From positions 124,001-188,000 of the forward strand of contig NZ_AUFE01000008.1 of NCBI RefSeq assembly GCF_000426345.1: 64,000 nt of DNA, in the 5' to 3' direction. Positions within the stretch are counted from its first letter, which is position 1, and every line of letters begins with the position of its first letter. Below are positions 28,545-36,059 of the stretch, one piece after another. The notes beneath the pieces are model-generated. The model ran no database searches. It was given only the letters and a program-made list of their open reading frames with translations, and was not told the origin of the DNA. The translations under genes and the position numbers were made by a program. Source of the DNA: Cupriavidus phytohabitans (GTDB taxonomy: Bacteria > Pseudomonadota > Gammaproteobacteria > Burkholderiales > Burkholderiaceae).

Positions 28545-31500
28545 ATGATCTTGACCCGCAAACGCGCGGCGCAGGGCGCATCCGCCCGCCTCGCTGACGG
28601 CCTCGCCAACCGGCACGAACCTGCCGGCGCGCAAGCCGGAACCGGACGCCTCTCACAGCGGCTCGCCGCAGGCCTGGCCGGCGCCATGCCGACCATGGAC
28701 CGGCGCGGCTTCCTCAAACGCTCGGGCATCGGCGTCGGTGCCGGCCTGGCGGCGTCGCAGCTGACGCTGCTGCGCAAGGCCGATGCCGCCGACGACAAGA
28801 AAGGCGCCGCCGAGGGCAAGAGCGGCATCGTCGTGCGACGCACCGTATGCGGCCACTGCTCGGTCGGCTGCGCGGTCGACGCGGTGGTGCAGAACGGCGT
28901 GTGGATCCGCCAGGAACCGGTGTTCGATTCGCCCCTTAACCTGGGCGCGCACTGCGCCAAGGGCGCCGCGCTGCGCGAACACGGCCATGGCGAATACCGG
29001 TTGAAGTACCCGATGAAGCTGGTCAACGGCAAGTACCAGCGCATCGGCTGGGACCAGGCGCTCGACGAGATCACCGCGAAGATGAAGGAGATCCGCCAGC
29101 AGACCGGCCCGGACTCGCTGTTCTTCATCGGCTCGTCCAAGCACAGCAACGAGCAGTCCTACCTGCTGCGCAAGTGGGTTTCGTTCTTCGGCACCAACAA
29201 TACCGACCACCAGGCGCGCATCTGCCACTCGACCACCGTCGCGGGCGTGGCCAATACCTGGGGCTACGGTGCGATGACGAACTCGTACAACGATATGCAG
29301 AACTCGAAGGCTGCGTTGTACATCGGTTCGAACGCGGCCGAGGCGCACCCGGTATCGATGCTGCACATGCTGCATGCCAAGGAAAATGGCTGCAAGATGA
29401 TCGTGGTCGATCCGCGCTTCACCCGCACCGCGGCCAAGGCGCATCACTATGTGCGCATCCGCTCAGGCACCGACATCGCCTTCCTGTTCGGCATGCTGTA
29501 CCACATCTTCAAGAACGGCTGGGAAGACCAGAAGTATCTGAGCGACCGCGTCTATGGCATGGACAAGGTCAAGGAAGAGGTGCTGGCCAAGTGGACGCCC
29601 GACAAGGTCGAGGAAGTGACCGGCGTGCCCGAGGCACAGGTCTACCTCGTTGCCGAGACCATGGCCAAGAACCGCCCCAGCACGCTGGTGTGGTGCATGG
29701 GCCAGACCCAGCACACCATCGGCAACGCGATCGTGCGCGCGTCGTGCATCGTGCAACTGGCGCTGGGCAATATCGGCGTGAGCGGCGGCGGTGCCAATAT
29801 CTTCCGTGGTCATGACAACGTGCAGGGTGCCACCGACGTCGGCCCCAACCCCGACTCGCTGCCCGGCTACTACGGCCTGGCCACCGGCGCGTGGAAGCAC
29901 TACGCGGCGGTGTGGGGCGTGGACTACGAATGGATCAAGAAGCAGTTCGCCTCGCAGACGATGATGGAGAAGTCCGGCACCACGGTGTCGCGCTGGATCG
30001 ATATCGTCACCGAGAAGAACGAGTTGATCGACCAGGACAACAACGTGCGCGGCGTGTTTTTCTGGGGCCATGCGCCCAACTCGCAGACGCGCGGGCTGGA
30101 GATGAAGAAGGCGCTGGACAAGCTCGATCTGCTGGTGGTGATCGATCCGTATCCGTCAGCGACCGCGGCCATGGCCAACATGCCGCCGGCGGAGGGCGAC
30201 AAGGTCAATCCGAACCGCGCCGTGTACCTGCTGCCGGCGTGCACGCAGTTCGAGACCTCGGGTACGTGCACGGCATCGAACCGCTCGCTGCAATGGCGCG
30301 AGAAGGTCATCGAGCCGCTGTTCGAGTCGATGCCCGACCATACGCTGATGCAGGCGTTCGCTGACAAGCTAGGCTTCGGCAAGGAACTGTCGAAGAACTA
30401 CAAGATGATCGAGGTCAAGCGCGCCGGCCGCACCTGGATGGAGCCGGAGCCGGAGTCGATCCTGCGCGAGATCAACGCCAGCAACTGGACCATCGGCTAC
30501 ACCGGCCAGTCGCCGGAGCGTCTGAAGTCGCATATGCGCAATATGCAGATGTTCGACGTCAAGACGCTGCGCTGCAAGCAAGGCAAGGACCCCGTCACGG
30601 GCTACGACCTGACCGGCGACTACTTCGGCCTGCCGTGGCCGTGCTACGGCACGCCGGAGCTGAAGCACCCGGGCTCGCCCAACCTTTATGACACCAGCAA
30701 GCACGTGATGGATGGCGGCGGCAACTTCCGCGCCAACTTCGGTGTGGAGCGCGACGGCGTCAACCTGCTGGCCGAGGACGGCTCATATTCATTGGGCGCG
30801 GAGATCACCACCGGCTATCCGGAATTCGACCACGTGCTGCTGAAGAAGCTGGGCTGGTGGGACGACCTGACCGACGCCGAGAAGGCCAAGGCCGAAGGCA
30901 AGAACTGGAAGACCGACCTTTCCGGAGGCATCCAGCGCGTGGTGCTGAAGAACCATGGTTGCCATCCGTTCGGCAACGCCAAGGCGCGCGCGGTGGTGTG
31001 GAACTTCCCCGACCCGATCCCGCAGCACCGCGAGCCGCTGTACTCCACGCGGGCCGACATGGTCGCCAAGTACCCGACCCACGACGACAAGATGGCGTTC
31101 TGGCGGCTGCCGACGCTGTACAAGTCGGTGCAGCAGCGCAATATCGAGAACAAGGTCTACGAGAAGTTCCCGATCATCCTGACCTCCGGGCGGCTGGTCG
31201 AGTACGAGGGCGGTGGCGAGGAAACCCGTTCCAACCCGTGGCTGGCCGAGCTGCAGCAGGAGAACTTCGTCGAGATCAACCCGCGCGCGGCCTCCGATCG
31301 CGGCATCCGCAATGGCGACTTCTGCTGGGTCAGGACGCCGACCGGCGCCGCGCTGAAAGTGCGCGCGCTGGTGACCGAGCGGGTCGGGCCGGATACCGCC
31401 TTCATCCCGTTCCACTTCTCGGGCTGGTGGCAGGGCAAGGACCTGAAGGACTACTACCCCGAAGGCGCGATGCCGGTGGTGCGGGGCGAAGCCGTCAACA

Positions 31501-31583
31501 CCGCCACCACGTATGGCTATGACTCGGTGACGATGATGCAGGAGACCAAGACCACCGTTTGCCAGATCGAGCGGTTTGCATAA
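28545..31583 (+). CDS. fdhA: Formate dehydrogenase, catalytic molybdopterin subunit
   Basis: Oxidises formate to CO2 on the periplasmic side, passing electrons to FdhB. The 1012-residue protein has a Tat signal (DRRGFLKRSG, Arg53-Arg54) after an unusually long basic leader, a 4Fe-4S site (Cys102, 105, 109, 137), bis-MGD-binding domains, and Cys227 in ARICHSTTV as the metal ligand where E. coli FdnG has selenocysteine. No UGA codon is involved. GAGGTGA precedes the start. fdhB follows after 26 nt. The Tat signal and the cytochrome b subunit mark it as a membrane-bound respiratory enzyme rather than the soluble NAD-linked type. Confidence 0.95.
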   Translation: MILTRKRAAQGASARLADGLANRHEPAGAQAGTGRLSQRLAAGLAGAMPTMDRRGFLKRSGIGVGAGLAASQLTLLRKADAADDKKGAAEGKSGIVVRRTVCGHCSVGCAVDAVVQNGVWIRQEPVFDSPLNLGAHCAKGAALREHGHGEYRLKYPMKLVNGKYQRIGWDQALDEITAKMKEIRQQTGPDSLFFIGSSKHSNEQSYLLRKWVSFFGTNNTDHQARICHSTTVAGVANTWGYGAMTNSYNDMQNSKAALYIGSNAAEAHPVSMLHMLHAKENGCKMIVVDPRFTRTAAKAHHYVRIRSGTDIAFLFGMLYHIFKNGWEDQKYLSDRVYGMDKVKEEVLAKWTPDKVEEVTGVPEAQVYLVAETMAKNRPSTLVWCMGQTQHTIGNAIVRASCIVQLALGNIGVSGGGANIFRGHDNVQGATDVGPNPDSLPGYYGLATGAWKHYAAVWGVDYEWIKKQFASQTMMEKSGTTVSRWIDIVTEKNELIDQDNNVRGVFFWGHAPNSQTRGLEMKKALDKLDLLVVIDPYPSATAAMANMPPAEGDKVNPNRAVYLLPACTQFETSGTCTASNRSLQWREKVIEPLFESMPDHTLMQAFADKLGFGKELSKNYKMIEVKRAGRTWMEPEPESILREINASNWTIGYTGQSPERLKSHMRNMQMFDVKTLRCKQGKDPVTGYDLTGDYFGLPWPCYGTPELKHPGSPNLYDTSKHVMDGGGNFRANFGVERDGVNLLAEDGSYSLGAEITTGYPEFDHVLLKKLGWWDDLTDAEKAKAEGKNWKTDLSGGIQRVVLKNHGCHPFGNAKARAVVWNFPDPIPQHREPLYSTRADMVAKYPTHDDKMAFWRLPTLYKSVQQRNIENKVYEKFPIILTSGRLVEYEGGGEETRSNPWLAELQQENFVEINPRAASDRGIRNGDFCWVRTPTGAALKVRALVTERVGPDTAFIPFHFSGWWQGKDLKDYYPEGAMPVVRGEAVNTATTYGYDSVTMMQETKTTVCQIERFA

Positions 31584-31609
31584 GTCACAGGACAGGGCAG
31601 AGGAACATC

Positions 31610-32353
31610 ATGGCACGCATGAAATTCATCTGTGACGCCGAGCGCTGCATCGAGTGCAACAGCTGCGTCACGGCCTGCAAGAACGAGCACGAGGTGCCGT
31701 GGGGTGTGAACCGGCGCCGCGTGGTCACCGTCAACGATGGCATGGTTGGCGCCGAGAAATCGATCTCGGTGGCCTGCATGCACTGCTCCGACGCACCGTG
31801 CATGGCGGTGTGCCCGGTCGACTGCTTCTACCGCACCGACGACGGCGTGGTGCTGCACGACAAGGACGTCTGCATCGGCTGCGGCTACTGCTCGTACGCC
31901 TGCCCGTTCGGCGCGCCGCAGTTCCCGTCAACCGGCACCTTCGGCGTGCGCGGCAAGATGGACAAGTGCACGTTCTGCGCCGGCGGTCCGGAGAAGAACG
32001 GCAGCGAGGCCGAGTTCGAGAAGTACGGGCGCAACCGGCTGGCCGAAGGCAAGCTGCCCCTGTGCGCGGAGATGTGCTCGACCAAGGCGCTGCTGGGCGG
32101 CGACGGCGATGTGATCGCAGACATCCTGCGCAACCGCGTGATCAAGCGCGGCACCGGCGGCGACGTGTTCGGCTGGGGCACGGCCTATGGCGTGCCCAAG
32201 GCCGCGCCAGGGGCGCCGGCAGCGCCGGCTGGCCCCGCCGGGCCGGACGCGCCCGGGGCCCGCACCACACCAGCCGCGCCAACCCCGGCTGCCGCGCCGG
32301 CTGCACCGACTACCCCAGCCGCAACCGGCGCTCCGGGAGGCCAGTCATCATGA
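31610..32353 (+). CDS. fdhB: Formate dehydrogenase, iron-sulphur (beta) subunit
   Basis: Electron-transfer subunit of 247 residues with four 4Fe-4S motifs: CIECNSCVTACKNEH, CMHCSDAPCMAVCPVDC, CIGCGYCSYACPFGAP and the CTFC/CAEMCSTKAL pair. It has no signal peptide, so it presumably travels with FdhA through the Tat system. Unlike E. coli FdnH it lacks a C-terminal membrane helix and instead ends in about 45 residues of Ala/Pro/Thr low complexity. The start at 31610 is set by homology (MARMKFICDAERC). Its stop overlaps the next ATG by four bases (ATGA). Confidence 0.94.
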   Translation: MARMKFICDAERCIECNSCVTACKNEHEVPWGVNRRRVVTVNDGMVGAEKSISVACMHCSDAPCMAVCPVDCFYRTDDGVVLHDKDVCIGCGYCSYACPFGAPQFPSTGTFGVRGKMDKCTFCAGGPEKNGSEAEFEKYGRNRLAEGKLPLCAEMCSTKALLGGDGDVIADILRNRVIKRGTGGDVFGWGTAYGVPKAAPGAPAAPAGPAGPDAPGARTTPAAPTPAAAPAAPTTPAATGAPGGQSS

Positions 32354-32586
32354 ACCGCACCAGCGCCATCCTCCTGTTGACACTGTGCGGCGCGCTGCTG
32401 GCCGCGTGCGGCGAAAAGCCGCAGACCATCAACCAGTCGCACCGCAAGGCCGACGCCCAGGCCTACCAGGGCGCGCCCGACGACCCCTTCGTCGCCAAGG
32501 GCTGGACCGCGGGCGACAAGACCAGCTGGCATAACCAGATCCGCCAGCGCAACCAGTACCAGAACGAGTACAACCGCGTGCAATGA
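32350..32586 (+). CDS. Small lipoprotein between fdhB and fdhC
   Basis: 78 residues. A lipoprotein signal peptide ends LLAAC at Cys20, and the mature part is short and hydrophilic (WTAGDKTSWHNQIRQRNQYQNEYNRVQ). It is translationally coupled to fdhB. Homologues sit at this position in other Burkholderiales fdh clusters, to my knowledge without an assigned role. It may anchor or stabilise the periplasmic FdhA-FdhB unit at a membrane; this is inference. Confidence 0.75.
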   Translation: MNRTSAILLLTLCGALLAACGEKPQTINQSHRKADAQAYQGAPDDPFVAKGWTAGDKTSWHNQIRQRNQYQNEYNRVQ

Positions 32587-32650
32587 ATGCGCCGCAGTGG
32601 GGAGACGGTGCCATCCGCGCGCCTGCTCCCGATAACCTGAAGGAGGGCGT

Positions 32651-33883
32651 ATGACGCCGTCGCACAATGCATGCCGCAGCGGGCAGGGCGCCGGATGGCG
32701 CCGCTGGCTGGCGGCCGGCGCGCTGGCACTGATGGCCGTGGCCGGCAGCGCCGCGGCCCAGGCTCCCGCACCGGGGCCGTCGACCGGCCCCGCCACCGCG
32801 TCGGGCAGCGCCGATGCCAACAACCCGGCCACGCATCCGGCCCAGCCGCTGGCCGACATCGCATCGCAAAACATCTTCGACGTGCCGCCCCGTGACATCG
32901 CCGCCGAGGCCCGCTCGCAGCAGGAGCGCACTGTCACGCAGCCCGGCAACAACGCGCCGGTATGGCGCGAGGTCAATTCCGACCAGCGCCACTACAGCAG
33001 CCTGCCCGACAAGGAAGCCGGCGTGCTGATCCAGCGCGCCGGACAGCAATGGCGCCTGTTCCGCAACGGCGTGATCACCGTCTGGGGCGGCTGGCTGCTG
33101 CTGGTGGTGCCGCTGGCCATCCTCGGCTTCTACCTGTGGCGCGGCACCATCCCGCTGCGCGAGCCGCGCACCGGCCGCATGATCGAACGCTTCACGCCGT
33201 TGGAGCGCATTATCCACTGGACCATGGCGATCTCGTTCGTGGTGCTGGCGGTATCGGGCATCGTCATGCTGCTCGGCAAGCATTTCCTGCTGCCGCTGAT
33301 GGGGCACATGCTGTTCGGCTGGCTCAGCTACATTCTGAAGAACCTGCACAACGTGGTCGGGCCGATCTTCACGCTGTCGGTGATCGTCGCCTTCGTGGTG
33401 TTCGTGCGCGATAACCTGCCCAGCCGCGACGACGTGCGCTGGGTCACCCGCCTTGGCGGGCTGACGTCCGGCAAGCACGTGCCGAGCGGGCGCTTCAACG
33501 CCGGCGAGAAGATGTGGTTCTGGGTCGGCGTGTTTATCTTCGGCATTGTGCTGTCGGCCTCGGGCTGGGTGCTCGACATGATCGTGCCGGGCATGGACTA
33601 CTACCGCGCGACCATGCAGATCGCCAACGTGATCCATGGCATTTCCGCCGTGCTGATGATCGCGATGGCGTGCGGCCATATCTACATGGGCACGGTCGGC
33701 ATGGAAGGCGCCTACCGCGCCATGCGCGACGGCTGGGTCGACGAGGCGTGGGCAAAGGAGCATCACGAGCTCTGGTACGACGACATCCAGTCCGGCAAGA
33801 TCCCGGCGCAGCGTTCGCCCGGTCCGGCCAGTCCGGATGCGGCGTCCGGCCGGGCCGCACGGCAAACCCCGGGCGAAGCTTGA
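32651..33883 (+). CDS. fdhC: Formate dehydrogenase, cytochrome b (gamma) subunit
   Basis: Membrane subunit that passes electrons from FdhB to quinone. The 410 residues comprise an N-terminal signal/anchor (residues 20-40), a periplasmic segment of about 110 residues, then four helices of the formate-dehydrogenase cytochrome b domain. Candidate haem ligands are seen in ERIIHWTMAISFVVL, the helix with NLHNVVGPIFTLS, and VIHGISAVLMIAMACGHIYMG. The long N-terminal periplasmic region is usual for this beta-proteobacterial type and absent from E. coli FdnI. Confidence 0.93.
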   Translation: MTPSHNACRSGQGAGWRRWLAAGALALMAVAGSAAAQAPAPGPSTGPATASGSADANNPATHPAQPLADIASQNIFDVPPRDIAAEARSQQERTVTQPGNNAPVWREVNSDQRHYSSLPDKEAGVLIQRAGQQWRLFRNGVITVWGGWLLLVVPLAILGFYLWRGTIPLREPRTGRMIERFTPLERIIHWTMAISFVVLAVSGIVMLLGKHFLLPLMGHMLFGWLSYILKNLHNVVGPIFTLSVIVAFVVFVRDNLPSRDDVRWVTRLGGLTSGKHVPSGRFNAGEKMWFWVGVFIFGIVLSASGWVLDMIVPGMDYYRATMQIANVIHGISAVLMIAMACGHIYMGTVGMEGAYRAMRDGWVDEAWAKEHHELWYDDIQSGKIPAQRSPGPASPDAASGRAARQTPGEA

Positions 33884-33920
33884 TCAGGCAGGACACCCAA
33901 CACTTCGGGAAGCATCGACC

Positions 33921-34319
33921 ATGACACGCACCCTGACGTTGATCGCCCTGGCCGCCGGCGCCACGTTGAGCGCCGGCGCGCTGGCCAAGCTGCCGCCACC
34001 CAGCGAAGCCCAGCAGGCCAAGGCTGCCGAGACGAAGGCCCGCGCCGCCTGGTCGGACAAGGTCGCTGCCTTCCAGTTGTGCCGTGCGCAGGACAGGATC
34101 GCGACACGCTACTATGCCGAACGCCAGGCGCAGGGCAAGGACGCGCGCGCGGCGGTGCAGACGGCGGCGTGTGCCGATCCGGGACCATTTGTCGCGCCCG
34201 TTTCCGCGACACCCCCGGCGGCGCCCCCGACAGCGCCGGTGCCCGCGGTCGCGAGCACCGGTCCCGACGCCAAACCGGTTGCGCCCGGCGCGGTACAATC
34301 CCCCGTAAAGGCACCGTAA
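33921..34319 (+). CDS. Small exported protein of the formate dehydrogenase locus
   Basis: 132 residues with a cleavable signal peptide (LTLIALAAGATLSAGALA, then KLPPPSE). The conserved helical core has one Cys pair (FQLCRAQD and AVQTAACADPG, possibly a disulphide), and the tail is Pro/Ala-rich. Predicted periplasmic. No named family recognised with confidence. It lies 37 nt after fdhC and before fdhD. Confidence 0.7.
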   Translation: MTRTLTLIALAAGATLSAGALAKLPPPSEAQQAKAAETKARAAWSDKVAAFQLCRAQDRIATRYYAERQAQGKDARAAVQTAACADPGPFVAPVSATPPAAPPTAPVPAVASTGPDAKPVAPGAVQSPVKAP

Positions 34320-34383
34320 ACGCAGCCCCGATGCTCGCCTGGACGGCACGGGGCACCTTCCAGCAGCCCTGAGCCTTCCTGTC

Positions 34384-35214
34384 ATGATCCTGCGTCCCGA
34401 GCTTACCCAGGCAGCCGTTCCGCTGATCGAAGAGGTCGAAGTCGTCGACGAGCAAGGCCGCGTGCGCGCGGCCTACCTGCCGGGCGAGCGCCCGCTGACG
34501 GTCTACCTGGACAAGCGCGAGCTGGTCACGCTGATGACGCTGGGCGGCGCGCCCGAGCACCTTGTGCTGGGCTACCTGCGCAACCAGCGGCTGGTCGAAT
34601 CGATCGAGGACATTGCCGCGGTACAGGTCGACTGGGAAACCGAATCCGCCGCCGTCACCACCCGCACCGGCGTCGACCGCATCGAGGAACGCACCGCGCG
34701 CCGCGTGGTGACCACCGGCTGCGGGCAGGGCACGGTGTTCGGCTCGCTGCTGGACGAGGTCGACAATATCCGCCTGCCGGTGGACACCACGCTCGACCAG
34801 GACACGCTGTACGGCATTATCGACACCATCCGGCTGCAGCAGTCGGTCTACAAGCAGGCCGGCTCGGTCCATGGCTGCGCGCTGTTCAAGGGGACCGAGC
34901 TGTTGATGTTCGTCGAGGATGTTGGCCGCCATAATGCGGTCGACGCCATTGCCGGGCGCATGTGGCTGGAGGGCATGACCGGCGCCGACAAGATCTTCTA
35001 CACCACCGGCCGCCTGACCTCCGAAATGGTCATCAAGGGCGCGCAGATGGGCATCCCGTTCCTGCTGTCGCGCTCCGGCGTGACGCAGATGGGCTACCAG
35101 ATGGCCAAACGGGTCAACCTGACATTGTTCGCGCGCTGCACCGGCAAGCATTTCCTCCTCTACACGGGGCGCGAACGGTTCCGTCATCGGATTCCCGAAG
35201 ACGCAGTCGCTTGA
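34384..35214 (+). CDS. fdhD: FdhD, sulphurtransferase for formate dehydrogenase maturation
   Basis: FdhD passes sulphur from IscS to the molybdenum cofactor before insertion into formate dehydrogenase. The 276 residues have typical motifs ([44 protein letters not shown]). The loop that in E. coli carries the CxxC pair reads TTGCGQGT here, so Cys113 is kept but the second Cys is Gly116. This single-Cys form is notable. It closes the fdh cluster. Confidence 0.93.
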   Translation: MILRPELTQAAVPLIEEVEVVDEQGRVRAAYLPGERPLTVYLDKRELVTLMTLGGAPEHLVLGYLRNQRLVESIEDIAAVQVDWETESAAVTTRTGVDRIEERTARRVVTTGCGQGTVFGSLLDEVDNIRLPVDTTLDQDTLYGIIDTIRLQQSVYKQAGSVHGCALFKGTELLMFVEDVGRHNAVDAIAGRMWLEGMTGADKIFYTTGRLTSEMVIKGAQMGIPFLLSRSGVTQMGYQMAKRVNLTLFARCTGKHFLLYTGRERFRHRIPEDAVA

Positions 35215-35332
35215 GTGCGTCTCAAACGCCACTTCATGGCCCGGCGACGGATGCGGCGTTGTCTCAACGGAACGCGGGCGGAATGGTTGTACAATGCGGC
35301 GCACTCCGAGCCAGTGTGTCTACCTCCCAACT

Positions 35333-35899
35333 ATGAGCATCAAATCCGACAAATGGATCCGCCGCATGGCGGAGCAGCACGGCATGATCGAGCCGTTCGA
35401 GCCAGGCCAGGTCCGGGAGGCCGACGGGCGCAAGATCGTGTCGTACGGCACTTCGAGCTACGGCTACGACATCCGCTGTGCCGACGAATTCAAGATCTTC
35501 ACCAATATCAACAGCACCATCGTCGACCCGAAGAATTTCGACGAGAAGTCGTTCGTGGACTTCAAGGGTGATGTCTGCATCATTCCGCCGAATTCCTTCG
35601 CGCTGGCGCGGACGATGGAGTATTTCCGCATCCCGCGCAGCGTGCTGACCATCTGCCTGGGCAAGAGCACCTATGCCCGCTGCGGCATCATCGTCAACGT
35701 GACCCCGTTCGAGCCGGAATGGGAAGGTTATGTGACGCTGGAGTTCTCCAACACCACGCCGCTGCCCGCCAAGATCTATGCCGGCGAAGGCTGTGCCCAG
35801 GTGCTGTTCTTCGAGAGCGACGAAGTCTGCGAGACCTCGTATGCCGACCGGGGCGGCAAGTACCAGGGCCAGCACGGTGTCACACTGCCGAAGACCTGA
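35333..35899 (+). CDS. dcd: dCTP deaminase
   Basis: Converts dCTP to dUTP in the pyrimidine deoxynucleotide pathway. The 188 residues match the usual homotrimeric enzyme. It starts [22 protein letters not shown] (two adjoining parts), with the conserved [27 protein letters not shown] and [13 protein letters not shown]. The start at 35333 is set by family length; the frame reads 13 codons further upstream. A TACAAT hexamer at 35290-35295 may be part of its promoter. Confidence 0.96.
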   Translation: MSIKSDKWIRRMAEQHGMIEPFEPGQVREADGRKIVSYGTSSYGYDIRCADEFKIFTNINSTIVDPKNFDEKSFVDFKGDVCIIPPNSFALARTMEYFRIPRSVLTICLGKSTYARCGIIVNVTPFEPEWEGYVTLEFSNTTPLPAKIYAGEGCAQVLFFESDEVCETSYADRGGKYQGQHGVTLPKT

Positions 35900-35974
35900 G
35901 CGCATTACAATGCCGGCGTTTGCCGGAATGGCCGCTACGCGATGACCGCGCGGGGGCGCCAAGACCTGACGTGA

Positions 35975-36022
35975 GAGCCACATGTCGCCGTCGCAGGGGA
36001 ACCCCTGCCGGCCATGTGGCTC
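35975..36022 (+). promoter_or_regulatory. Long hairpin in the leader of the decarboxylase gene
   Basis: Arms GAGCCACATG (35975-35984) and CATGTGGCTC (36013-36022) are perfectly complementary. Inside them GCCG pairs with CGGC, and GCAGGGG with CCCCTGC around a two-base tip. That makes about 21 bp in 48 nt, interrupted only by two TC bulges on the 5' side. It ends 37 nt before the decarboxylase ATG, with no T-tract, so it is not a normal terminator. A regulatory mRNA leader or a protein-binding dyad is likely. Confidence 0.6.
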
Positions 36023-36059
36023 AAGTCCTTTATGTCCTGCTTTCCATCAAGGATGCCCG

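Noticed and set aside
35982-36059. 26-residue N-terminal extension of the decarboxylase
   Set aside because: It would be translated from inside the strong leader hairpin, and homologues start at MKFRFPVIII.
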